DNA of 14,968 nucleotides, from NCBI GenBank assembly GCA_003167015.1, contig PMUF01000236.1:1-14968 (forward strand). The letters are read 5' to 3'. Position 1 is the stretch's first letter, and each line of letters begins with the position of its first letter. Below, piece by piece: positions 6,806 through 14,143 of the stretch. Source of the stretch: Chitinophagaceae bacterium. Lineage in GTDB: Bacteria; Bacteroidota; Bacteroidia; Chitinophagales; Chitinophagaceae. The notes beneath the pieces were generated by a model. The model worked only from the letters and a program-made list of their open reading frames with translations. It searched no databases and had not been told where the DNA came from. The position numbers were made by a program, and so were the translations under genes.

Positions 6806-7936
6806 ATGCAATCACGATCCGCAATCGTTATAGGCGCCGGCATCGTCGGGCTGGCTACGGCAAGGGCCCTGGCGCTACGTGGCTTTTCGGTCAAAGTATT
6901 TGAAAGGTCTGACCGGGCGGTGGGAGCCTCCATTCGCAACTTCGGCATGATCTGGCCCATCGGCCAAACTACCGGCAAAATGTACGACCGCGCGATTCGC
7001 AGCAGGAATATCTGGAAGGAAACAGCGCCGGCAGCAGGCTTCTGGCATGACCCTGTCGGCAGTCTGCACCTGGCCTACTCGACCGATGAATGGCAGGTAT
7101 TGGAGGAATTGCATGAAGCTTTCCGGAAAGAGGGACGACCCGTTCGGCTCCTGGATAAGTCGGCAGTCGCTGCGGCTTCCGGTGCAGTGGTCACGGAAGG
7201 ACTGCTGGGCGGCCTCTACAGCGAAGACGAAGTGATCGTCGATCCGCGCGAGGCCATCGGCGCGCTGCCCGGTTGGCTGGCCGAAAAACTCGGCATTGAA
7301 TTCTACTGGGGGAAATGCGTCTCCTATATCTCCGACCAGATCGTATATATCGGCAATGACGAAGAATATGAGGCCGATCTCGTCTTTGTCTGCAGCGGCG
7401 CCGATTTCGAAACGCTCTATCCCGAACAATTTGCGCAGCAGCCTGTCACTAAATGCAAATTGCAGATGATGCGGATCGCTGCCCAGCCCGCTGACTGGCG
7501 TATCGGCCCCGCCCTCTGCGGCGGCCTTTCTCTTATCCATTATAACAGCTTCAAGGCTGCTCCGTCCCTGGCTGCTCTTCGCGAACGCTATGCCACAGAA
7601 ATGGCGGACTACCTGGAGTGGGGGATACACGTCATGGTGGCCCAGAACGGCAAAGGCGAACTGACCATCGGAGACTCCCACGAATACGGGCTCACCCATG
7701 ACCCTTTCGACAGAGACCTGATCAACCGCAAGATCATGGACTACCTGCGCAAATTCGCCTGCTTCAAGGATTGGACTGTCGCCCAGACGTGGAACGGTAT
7801 TTACGCCAAGCTCACCGACGGCGAAGCCGATCTTTTCTTCTCCCCGGAGCCCTATGTCTATGTCATCAATGGCGTAGGCGGGGCCGGCATGACCCTGTCC
7901 TTCGGCCTGGCCGAGGAATTGGTGGAGGGGTTATAA
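6806..7936 (+). CDS. FAD-dependent amine oxidoreductase of phosphonate clusters (TIGR03364 type, PbfC/PbfD-like)
   Basis: 376 residues. The N-terminal Rossmann motif VIGAGIVGLATA (Gly10, Gly12, Gly15) with Glu33 (VFERS) binds FAD. GASIRNFGMIWPIGQ (about 42-56) is the hallmark of this DAO-family clade, and NGVGGAGMTLSFG near the C-terminus is the second FAD-contact motif. Members found in phosphonate clusters have been shown to oxidise N-methyl-2-aminoethylphosphonate, and in some cases 2-aminoethylphosphonate itself, to phosphonoacetaldehyde, replacing the PhnW transaminase. That fits the PhnX-like hydrolase in this operon. The frame extends upstream into the transporter gene, but the ATG at 6806 has AAAAAGGA five bases before it, a good ribosome site, and begins directly at the FAD fold. 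It is the last gene of the phosphonate set; a lipid phosphatase starts 20 bases on. Exact amine substrate is not readable. Confidence 0.87.
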   Translation: MQSRSAIVIGAGIVGLATARALALRGFSVKVFERSDRAVGASIRNFGMIWPIGQTTGKMYDRAIRSRNIWKETAPAAGFWHDPVGSLHLAYSTDEWQVLEELHEAFRKEGRPVRLLDKSAVAAASGAVVTEGLLGGLYSEDEVIVDPREAIGALPGWLAEKLGIEFYWGKCVSYISDQIVYIGNDEEYEADLVFVCSGADFETLYPEQFAQQPVTKCKLQMMRIAAQPADWRIGPALCGGLSLIHYNSFKAAPSLAALRERYATEMADYLEWGIHVMVAQNGKGELTIGDSHEYGLTHDPFDRDLINRKIMDYLRKFACFKDWTVAQTWNGIYAKLTDGEADLFFSPEPYVYVINGVGGAGMTLSFGLAEELVEGL

Positions 7937-7952
7937 GGATTTTGTACTTTTG
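7919..7952 (+). promoter_or_regulatory. Candidate Bacteroidota promoter for the PAP2 gene
   Basis: TACTTTTG at 7945-7952 matches the -7 consensus TAnnTTTG exactly. A TTG at 7919-7921, 23 bases upstream, could be the -33 element. The start ATG at 7957 follows within five bases, so the transcript would be leaderless or nearly so. This suggests the PAP2 gene has its own transcription besides read-through from the oxidase gene. Confidence 0.45.
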
Positions 7953-7956
7953 CCCG

Positions 7957-8595
7957 ATGAAGAGCCTCAAGGCAATACTGGCCGGCAACCGCCTCTTTTT
8001 TGGTTTTTTTCTCTTCTTTTTTGGCGTAGGGCTGATCTTCCTGCTGACGGAAGGGAAGGCAGCAAGTTTTATTGACCTGAACCCCTACCATCGGAGCACC
8101 CTGGATACCTTTTTCATCTACCTTACCTTCCTCGGCGACGGCGTGTTCGCGATCACCATCTGTGTCATCTACCTGTTGATGCGGCGCTGGTCACGGGCTT
8201 GCCAGCTGATCTCGGCCTTTGTGGTCTCTGCACTGCTGGCCCAGATCCTGAAGAACGTCTTTTCCATGCCCCGGCCCAAACAATTCTTCCCCCCCGGCCA
8301 ATACCCCTATTTTATCGACGGGGTGACCCACATCGGTTTTGCCAGCTTCCCTTCCGGTCATTCCACGTCCATCTTTGCCCTGGCCACCCTGCTGGCGCTC
8401 TTCGACAAGAATAAGAAGGGAAATGTCGGCTATTTGCTGGTAGCAGTGGCCGTCGGCTATTCCCGGATCTACCTGGGACAGCATTTCCTGGGCGATGTAC
8501 TGACAGGCTCCTGTATCGGAGTACTGACTGCTGTGCTGGTGCACTGGCTTTTTACGACCAGGCTCCGGTCCATCCCGGCTTTTGCCCATGGATAG
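7957..8595 (+). CDS. PAP2-family membrane lipid phosphatase
   Basis: 212 residues, multi-pass membrane protein with five or six hydrophobic segments. All three PAP2 motifs are intact: KNVFSMPRP (Lys99, Arg106-Pro107), PSGH (132-135), and SRIYLGQHFLGD (Arg170, nucleophile His176, Asp180). The family removes phosphate from lipid phosphates such as phosphatidic acid, undecaprenyl diphosphate (BacA-independent recycling, as in PgpB), or lipid A. Active-site motifs face the periplasmic side in these enzymes. The following GT2/GT39 pair makes a role with polyprenyl-phosphate carriers or lipid A attractive, though that is inference. I chose the ATG at 7957 because the longer frame would read through the end of the oxidase gene and because the -7-like box directly precedes it. 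A chance association with the phosphonate operon cannot be excluded. Confidence 0.9.
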   Translation: MKSLKAILAGNRLFFGFFLFFFGVGLIFLLTEGKAASFIDLNPYHRSTLDTFFIYLTFLGDGVFAITICVIYLLMRRWSRACQLISAFVVSALLAQILKNVFSMPRPKQFFPPGQYPYFIDGVTHIGFASFPSGHSTSIFALATLLALFDKNKKGNVGYLLVAVAVGYSRIYLGQHFLGDVLTGSCIGVLTAVLVHWLFTTRLRSIPAFAHG

Positions 8596-8628
8596 GCCCC
8601 ACTGCAGCTGCGAGCGGCTTTTTTTTAT
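8596..8628 (+). terminator. Weak possible terminator after the PAP2 gene
   Basis: A GC-rich stretch just past the stop (GCAGCTGCGAGCGGC, only an imperfect short stem) runs into eight T residues at 8619-8626. The T tract is convincing but the stem is weak, so termination may be partial. Confidence 0.35.
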
Positions 8629-8646
8629 CTATTGCCCGGTTTAACG

Positions 8647-8654
8647 TACGTTTG
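8647..8654 (+). promoter_or_regulatory. Candidate -7 box for the GT2-GT39 pair
   Basis: TACGTTTG matches TAnnTTTG exactly and lies 22 bases before the ATG at 8677, after the possible PAP2 terminator. No correctly spaced -33 TTG was found; the nearest TTG (8632-8634) is too close. Confidence 0.4.
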
Positions 8655-8676
8655 CCCTCAATTTTCAATATCACGT

Positions 8677-9426
8677 ATGATTGAAGGCAAAAAACTGGTC
8701 ATTGTCCTCCCCGCCTATAATGCGGAGCTTACCTTGCGTAAAACCTATGCCGAAATCCCTTTCGATATCGTAGATGAAGTGGTACTGGTAGACGACAATA
8801 GCAGCGACCGGACGGTAGCCGTCGGCCATGAGCTCGGAATCTCCCATATCATCAAACATGACAAGAACCGCGGTTATGGCGGCAACCAGAAGAGCTGCTA
8901 TAATAAGGCGCTGGAACTGGGGGCAGATATCGTTATCATGCTGCATCCCGACTACCAATATACCCCCAAGCTCATTCCTTCCATGGCCTGGCTCATCGCC
9001 AACAACGTATACCAGGTCGTCCTGGGGTCGCGAACCCTCGGCAAAGGAGCCCTTCATGGGGGTATGCCCCTGTATAAATATGTGTTCAACAGGGCCCTGA
9101 CCTTTTTCGAGAATGTCATGCTGCGCCAGAAACTGGCCGAATATCATACAGGATACCGGGCCTTTTCGCGTGAGATCCTGCAACGCATCGACTACCAGAT
9201 CAATTCCGAAGATTTTGTTTTCGACAACCAGATGTTGTCACAGATTATATACCTTGGCTATGAGATCGCAGAAATCACCTGTCCTACCCGCTATTTCGAG
9301 GAAGCGTCCAGCATCAACTTCCGCCGCAGCGTTGTCTATGGCCTGGGGGTGTTGAAAGTTTCCGTTGTCCATCGTCTCTGCAAATGGGGATTGATGAAAA
9401 GAGAAATGTATAAACCACTCAACTGA
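8677..9426 (+). CDS. GT2-family glycosyltransferase, DPM1-like (polyprenyl-phosphate sugar synthesis type)
   Basis: 249 residues, a single GT-A domain. The nucleotide-sugar fold is clear: VIVLPAYNAELTL (8-20), VLVDDNSSD (36-44), HDKNRGYGGNQKS (61-73), and the acidic HPDYQY block (90-95) at the DxD position. Later conserved blocks are LGSRTLGKGALHGGMPLYKY, EYHTGYRAFSRE and RYFEEASSINF. There are no membrane segments, so it lacks the C-terminal TM domain of ArnC/GtrB types. Likely reaction: transfer of a sugar from a nucleotide sugar to a polyprenyl phosphate at the cytoplasmic face. The gene overlaps the next one by a single base (TGATG), implying coupled translation with the ArnT-like transferase that would use the lipid-linked sugar. 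I chose the ATG at 8677 because the upstream TTG start would cover the promoter-like box and add 15 unconserved residues. The sugar is unknown. Confidence 0.88.
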   Translation: MIEGKKLVIVLPAYNAELTLRKTYAEIPFDIVDEVVLVDDNSSDRTVAVGHELGISHIIKHDKNRGYGGNQKSCYNKALELGADIVIMLHPDYQYTPKLIPSMAWLIANNVYQVVLGSRTLGKGALHGGMPLYKYVFNRALTFFENVMLRQKLAEYHTGYRAFSREILQRIDYQINSEDFVFDNQMLSQIIYLGYEIAEITCPTRYFEEASSINFRRSVVYGLGVLKVSVVHRLCKWGLMKREMYKPLN

Positions 9427-11168
9427 TGCATCTCAACAAGACGACCACTGTCCTCCTGATTGCATTGTTCGCGGCGCTGCTGTTCATCCCTTTCCTGGGT
9501 CACGTTCACCTGTTCGATTGGGATGAGATCAATTTTGCCGAGTGCTCGCGGGAAATGATCAAAATGGACGATTATACGCGGGTATATGTCGATTTTAAAC
9601 CCTTTTGGGAGAAACCGCCGATGTTCTTCTGGATGCAGAGCACGGCCATGAAAATGTTCGGTGTCACTGAATTTGCCGCCCGGTTCCCCAACGCGATCTG
9701 CGGGGTCTTCACGCTGATCGCCGTCTTCGTCTGTGGCTCGCGTATCTATGACCGGAAGTTCGGCATCCTCTGGGCCCTGGCGTTCGGTGGTTCCCTGTTC
9801 CCCAACATGTATTTCAAGTCAGGCATCATCGACCCCTGGTTCAATCTTTTTACCTTTCTTTCCCTCTATCATTTCATCCTCTACCACTGGAAAAGAAATC
9901 ATTTCGACAAGCCGGGAGTCAATAAGAGCCAGCTCTATTATGTCGCCCTGTCCGGCATCTTCATGGGACTGGCCGTCCTCACCAAGGGACAAGTTGCGCT
10001 GATGGTCTTCATGCTGTCGCTGGGTGTTTATTTTCTTTATAACCGGTTCAAATTTTATTTCAGCTGGTGGCATGCGCTGATCTTCCTTATTGTCGCCTTC
10101 CTGGTGACTTTTACCTGGTATGGATATGAGACTATCAAGCGAGGGCCATGGTTCATCAATGAATTCCTGAAATACCAGTGGCGTCTGTTCACCACTCACG
10201 ATGCCGACCAGGCCGGCTTTTTCGGGTATCACTATATTGTCCTGCTGGTGGGATGTTTTCCCGCGTCTATCCTGGCCATACCCGCTTTTTTTAAGGGCAG
10301 GTATAAAAGCCGTTACGACAAGGATTTCAAAATATGGATGATCATCCTTTTCTGGGTCGTCACTGTGTTGTTCACTATCGTTCAGTCCCGAATCATCCAT
10401 TATTCTTCGATGGCGTGGTTTCCCGTCACTTTCCTGGCCGCCTATTCTATCTATAAGTGGGAGCGGGGTGAAATGCTGTATAAAAAATATGTAGGCATCC
10501 TCCTGGCCATTCTTGGGGGGCTCATCTCCCTGCTGATCCTGGGTGTGGCTGTCATCGGCCTGAATGTCAAAAAGCTGGCGCCTTATGTCGAAGATACTTT
10601 TGCCCGTGGTAATATGGAGGCCGACGTGCATTGGTCCGGTTTCGAAGGCCTGATCGGTATCCTGCTGGTCGTTGCGCTGATCCTGGGCATCCGCAGCCTG
10701 GGCCATAAGGCATTTGGCCGCGCGGCCGGCTACTTTTTCGTCGGTACGGCCATCGTCGTTTTCTTCGCCTCCGCTATTATTGTCCCTAAAGTCGAACGGT
10801 ACAGCCAGGGAGCTGACATCGACTTCTTAATAGCCCGGCAGGGCGAGAACTGCTATGTGCATACCCTCGGCTTTAAAAGCTATGGCGATCTTTTTTATAC
10901 GCAAAAAGAGCGGCCCACCAATCTGAATTCTTATAGCCAGGACTGGCTGCTGACCGGCCCTATCGACAAACCGGTCTATTTCGTCACCAAAGTGGACCGC
11001 GTACAGAACTGGGAGGCGCCCGGCAAATACCCGGAATTGAAGGAACTTTACCGGAAGAACGGGTTCGTATTTCTCAAACGCGATGTGCCGCCGCCCGCGG
11101 CTCCTGCTCCAGCCGCTCCCGTACCACCTGTCCCGCCGCCCTCCAAGGCTGCGCGCCACCCAAAATAA
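9426..11168 (+). CDS. ArnT/PMT-like GT39-family membrane glycosyltransferase
   Basis: 580 residues. About eleven membrane segments fill roughly the first 430 residues, followed by a smaller soluble C-terminal domain. Family marks are in the first periplasmic loop: FDWDEINFAECSREM (Asp31, Glu34, Glu39) and EKPPMFFW (62-69), the blocks shared by ArnT and protein O-mannosyltransferases. AARFPNAICG follows at the expected place. Enzymes of this type move a sugar from a polyprenyl-phosphate donor to lipid A, another lipid or a protein in the periplasm. The upstream GT2 gene overlaps by one base and would supply the donor. Unusual feature: the last 27 residues are a Pro/Ala-rich tail (VPPPAAPAPAAP and onwards) ending in a basic ARHPK. 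The acceptor is not deducible; lipid A or another envelope glycan is a guess. Confidence 0.87.
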   Translation: MHLNKTTTVLLIALFAALLFIPFLGHVHLFDWDEINFAECSREMIKMDDYTRVYVDFKPFWEKPPMFFWMQSTAMKMFGVTEFAARFPNAICGVFTLIAVFVCGSRIYDRKFGILWALAFGGSLFPNMYFKSGIIDPWFNLFTFLSLYHFILYHWKRNHFDKPGVNKSQLYYVALSGIFMGLAVLTKGQVALMVFMLSLGVYFLYNRFKFYFSWWHALIFLIVAFLVTFTWYGYETIKRGPWFINEFLKYQWRLFTTHDADQAGFFGYHYIVLLVGCFPASILAIPAFFKGRYKSRYDKDFKIWMIILFWVVTVLFTIVQSRIIHYSSMAWFPVTFLAAYSIYKWERGEMLYKKYVGILLAILGGLISLLILGVAVIGLNVKKLAPYVEDTFARGNMEADVHWSGFEGLIGILLVVALILGIRSLGHKAFGRAAGYFFVGTAIVVFFASAIIVPKVERYSQGADIDFLIARQGENCYVHTLGFKSYGDLFYTQKERPTNLNSYSQDWLLTGPIDKPVYFVTKVDRVQNWEAPGKYPELKELYRKNGFVFLKRDVPPPAAPAPAAPVPPVPPPSKAARHPK

Positions 11169-11242
11169 CCCTGACTCCGCCCTGAGGCCCGGCAAAATAA
11201 CCGGACAGCCCCTGTATCGCCAGCGGACAATGGGCCAAAGCC

Positions 11243-11283
11243 TTAGGGGCCTAAATGATTCATTTGCAATGCGATAAATGAAT
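11243..11283. repeat. Nested inverted repeats between the GT39 and permease genes
   Basis: The 157-base gap holds TTAGG-GG-CCTAA at 11243-11254, AAATGA-T-TCATTT at 11253-11265, and an 8-bp stem ATTCATTT/AAATGAAT (11258-11265 with 11276-11283) around a 10-base loop. No T tract follows, so it does not look like a terminator; it could be an operator. TTCATTTG at 11259-11266 is one base off the TAnnTTTG -7 box and might be the permease promoter, about 60 bases before its ATG. Confidence 0.35.
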
Positions 11284-11325
11284 GGCACTCTCTTGGCTGC
11301 CGGAAGAGCGTAAATACCTCCCTCC

Positions 11326-13695
11326 ATGATCAAGAACTATCTCGTCGTCGCCTGGCGCAACCTCGTCCGTAACAAGGCCTTTTCCGCCATCAATATATTA
11401 GGCCTGGCCCTGGGCATGACCTGCAGTCTGCTGATCTTTCTCTGGGTCCGGGATGAGCGCAGCGTCGACAGCTTTCATAAGAACGGCCCGCAGCTCTACC
11501 AGGTCTATGAACGCGACTATTTCGACGGCAAGGTGCACGGCGGGTACCCGACTCAGGCGCTGCTGGCCGAGGAGCTGCGAAAGGCGATCCCGGAAGTACA
11601 ATATGCCAGCGGCTTTGAATGGAATTCGATCAACACCTTCGAAGCGCAGAACAAGATCATCAAGATGAGTGGCTCCTTCGCCGACGCGGATTTCTTTACC
11701 ATGTTCAGCTTCCCACTGCTGGAGGGGATCCCACAGACGGCCCTCAACAGCGTGGAAGGAATCGCCATCTCCCGCAAAATGGCCGACCTGTTCTTCGGGA
11801 GCCCCGCGGCAGCCATAGGCAAAACCATCCGTTACGAAAACAACGATAATTTTCGGGTGTCGGCGGTATTCGAAAACCTGCCCGCTAATTCAACCCTGCA
11901 GTTTGATTTTCTGCGAAGCTGGCTGGCCTTCAAAAAAGAAAATGCGGACTGGATCAACAACTGGGGTAACAGCGATGGGCCGACCTTTGTCCAGCTTCGC
12001 CCCGATGCTAATCCTGAAAAAGTACGCCCCGAAATAAAAGACTTTATTTACCGCTATCAACAGCGGTCCAAAGCCTATAAAGTCGAACTCGATCTACAGC
12101 CCTTCCCGGAAAAATATCTCCATTCTACTTTTAAAAACGGATACATCGACGGTGGCCGGATCGAATACGTTCACCTATTCACTATGGTTGCCGTCTTCAT
12201 CCTGCTGATCGCCTGTATTAATTTTATGAACCTCGCGACAGCCCGCTCGACCAAACGCGCGAAGGAAGTAGGCGTCCGAAAAGTCATTGGCGCCGCCCGG
12301 CCTGCATTGATCGTGCAATTCATGGGCGAAGCGCTTCTGCTGACTTTTTTGTCGATCCTGATCGCAGTTTCACTGACGACGCTCCTGCTTCCCGCCTTCA
12401 ACACTCTTACGGGAAAAGAGCTATCCCTGCCCATTGGCCAGCCGGTTTTCTGGATCGCCATGCTCGGCCTGTTGTTGCTGTCAGGGTTGGTATCCGGTAG
12501 CTACCCTGCCATCTTTCTGTCTGCCTTGAAGCCTATCCGGGTACTAAAAGGCTCGCTGCGGTTTAGCGGCGGAGCCAGCTTCTTTCGCAAAGGGCTGGTC
12601 GTTTTTCAATTTGGGCTTTCAATGATCTTCCTCGTCGGGATGATCGTCATCTACCGGCAGCTGGATTTCGTCCAGCGGATTAACCTGGGATTCGATCGGA
12701 ATAACCTGGTCTATATCCCGCTGGAAGGCGAATTGAGCAATAAGTATGAGCTGTTCAAAAAGGAAGCGCAAGCATTGCCGGCAATCATGGATGTGTCCAA
12801 GCTCCGGCAGCCGCCGACCGCGATGTATACCCATACCAGCGATATTCGCTGGATCGGAAAAGACCCTAATGTCGTGGCCTCCTTCGTGCAATCGGATGTG
12901 GGCTACGACTTTGTAAAGACCATGGACCTGAAACTGGCCGGGGGCCGCGATTTCTCCCCGGCCTATCCAACCGATTCGGTAGGTTTCATCCTGAATGAAA
13001 CTGCGGTCCGGAAAATCGGCTATACCGACCCCATCGGTAAAACTATGTGGTGGGGCGACTACCAGGGGAAGATCATCGGCGTCCTGAAAGATTTTCATTT
13101 TACGTCGCTGCACCAGCCAATCGAGCCGCTGATCATCCACATGAATGAACAACGTACCTCGGGCACCATCTTGGTTAGACTTGAGGCAGGCAGGGATAAA
13201 GAAGGATTGGCCAGCCTGGAGAAATTATGCAAGGAGCTGAATCCGGCTTTCCCTTTCAGCTACCAATTTTCAGACGCGGAATACAACAAATCCTACCAGG
13301 GCGAACAGCTGGTCAGCAAACTGGCCAACTACTTTGCTTTTCTGGCCATCTTTATTTCCTGCCTGGGTCTCCTGGGCCTGGCCATCTTCACTGCCGAGCA
13401 ACGTACCAGGGAGATCGGTATCCGCAAGGTGCTGGGGGCGAATGTGACCGGGATCGTCTCCCTGCTGTCGAAAGATTTTCTGGGGCTGGTATTGATCGCT
13501 ATCGTTATCGCTTCGCCGTTAGCCTGGTATATCATGCACGGATGGCTCCAGAACTTTGCCTACAGGACGCCTATGCATTGGTGGATATTTGCCTTTGCGG
13601 GCTTTTCAGCCATCCTGATCGCCTTTCTTACGGTCAGCTTTCAGGCGATAAAGGCGGCGATGGCCAATCCGGTGAAAAGTCTGAGAGCGGAATAG
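11326..13695 (+). CDS. ABC-transporter permease, long MacB/FtsX type
   Basis: 789 residues with the architecture of the long Bacteroidota MacB-like permeases. MIKNYLVVAWRNLVRNKAFS leads into TM1 (about 18-42), then comes a large periplasmic MacB_PCD domain to about 283. A first FtsX membrane module follows (about 285-445), with the coupling segment RAKEVGVRKVIGA near 307. A second periplasmic domain (about 450-663) precedes a second FtsX module (about 664-785), with RTREIGIRKVLGAN near 690. These Glu-Val/Ile-Gly-x-Arg-Lys segments contact the ATPase. The family works by mechanotransmission, moving substrates such as lipoproteins, peptides or drugs from the periplasmic side. No ATPase gene is in the window, so the partner is encoded elsewhere; orphan copies are common in this phylum. 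The gene appears intact and monocistronic. The start fits the conserved N-terminus. Confidence 0.92.
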   Translation: MIKNYLVVAWRNLVRNKAFSAINILGLALGMTCSLLIFLWVRDERSVDSFHKNGPQLYQVYERDYFDGKVHGGYPTQALLAEELRKAIPEVQYASGFEWNSINTFEAQNKIIKMSGSFADADFFTMFSFPLLEGIPQTALNSVEGIAISRKMADLFFGSPAAAIGKTIRYENNDNFRVSAVFENLPANSTLQFDFLRSWLAFKKENADWINNWGNSDGPTFVQLRPDANPEKVRPEIKDFIYRYQQRSKAYKVELDLQPFPEKYLHSTFKNGYIDGGRIEYVHLFTMVAVFILLIACINFMNLATARSTKRAKEVGVRKVIGAARPALIVQFMGEALLLTFLSILIAVSLTTLLLPAFNTLTGKELSLPIGQPVFWIAMLGLLLLSGLVSGSYPAIFLSALKPIRVLKGSLRFSGGASFFRKGLVVFQFGLSMIFLVGMIVIYRQLDFVQRINLGFDRNNLVYIPLEGELSNKYELFKKEAQALPAIMDVSKLRQPPTAMYTHTSDIRWIGKDPNVVASFVQSDVGYDFVKTMDLKLAGGRDFSPAYPTDSVGFILNETAVRKIGYTDPIGKTMWWGDYQGKIIGVLKDFHFTSLHQPIEPLIIHMNEQRTSGTILVRLEAGRDKEGLASLEKLCKELNPAFPFSYQFSDAEYNKSYQGEQLVSKLANYFAFLAIFISCLGLLGLAIFTAEQRTREIGIRKVLGANVTGIVSLLSKDFLGLVLIAIVIASPLAWYIMHGWLQNFAYRTPMHWWIFAFAGFSAILIAFLTVSFQAIKAAMANPVKSLRAE

Positions 13696-13704
13696 CGGAA
13701 GATA

Positions 13705-13990
13705 TCACGCCTGTTCTTCTTTCCTCCTGAAACCAATCCTGGCTCTCGGCTCTTGGGGTGGATTCAAGAGTTTCTTCAATGCCTGAAAAATCAGTTGAAC
13801 CTCTTCTTACTGCCTGTTTTAGGGCTTTCGTTTCTACCCCGTATAACTCTGCCAGATCACGGTCGATCATTACTTTTTGCTCTCTGACCAGGTAAATCTT
13901 ATTCACGATTACCTCGTCCGCTATTGTCATTACTTTACCTGCTGCTGCCATAAGATTGGTTTTTAATGGTGACACAATTTGCGACACCAT
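13705..13990 (-). pseudogene. ORF6N-domain protein, remnant with internal deletion
   Basis: The minus-strand frame gives a clear ORF6N N-terminus: NKIYLVREQKVMIDRDLAEL then YGVETKALKQAVRR, which in intact proteins continues with RFPxDFMFxL. Here the similarity stops after AVRR. In the next frame, from 13800 down to a TGA at 13705-13707, the DNA encodes VQLIFQALKKLLNPPQEP and IGFRRKEEQA, which is what the C-termini of full-length ORF6N proteins look like. So the ends of the gene survive and most of the middle (typically well over 100 residues) is gone, with the frame shifted at the junction near 13800. The open frame itself runs on to 13634 into the permease gene and would make a 119-residue fusion. 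Likely starts are the ATG at 13951 (MAAAGKVMTIADE) or 13990. ORF6N is a phage-linked DNA-binding/antirepressor-type domain; this copy is presumably dead. It is convergent with the permease, nine bases apart. Confidence 0.75.
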
Positions 13991-13998
13991 CAAAATTA
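13991..13998 (-). promoter_or_regulatory. Candidate -7 box of the ORF6N remnant
   Basis: On the minus strand TAATTTTG matches TAnnTTTG exactly, directly before the ATG at 13990 and about 40 bases before the ATG at 13951. No -33 TTG is seen at proper spacing. Confidence 0.35.
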
Positions 13999-14072
13999 TC
14001 CATTCTTATAATTGAGTCGGAGGAAACTTTTCAGTCAGTGCAAACCATTATTGATGATATACTGACGTAAAC

Positions 14073-14097
14073 TGGAGGTCACATTTTGTGACCTCCA
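14073..14097 (-). terminator. Perfect hairpin downstream of the small secreted-protein genes
   Basis: TGGAGGTCAC and GTGACCTCCA form a perfect 10-bp stem (one more A-T pair possible) around a short A/T loop. It ends the leftward two-gene unit: it is nine bases past an out-of-register TAG at 14106-14108 and 46 bases past the annotated stop. The T tract on the minus-strand side is poor, so it may be only a 3'-end stabiliser; on the plus strand a T run lies about 10 bases further. Confidence 0.5.
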
Positions 14098-14143
14098 ATC
14101 CATCGCTATTTTTTCTTGCCTGGGAAGAACCGCAGCACCTCGC

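Noticed and set aside
6875..7699. 274-codon minus-strand frame opposite the FAD oxidase
   Set aside because: Antisense to strong FAD-family motifs; no own features.
1..7936. Treating SusCD and the phosphonate genes as one operon
   Set aside because: A 12-bp perfect hairpin with T tail and a gap of about 250 bases separate them.
9819..10706. 295-codon minus-strand frame opposite the ArnT-like gene
   Set aside because: Charged, Gln/Asp-rich product typical of the antisense of a membrane protein; no domain or start signal.
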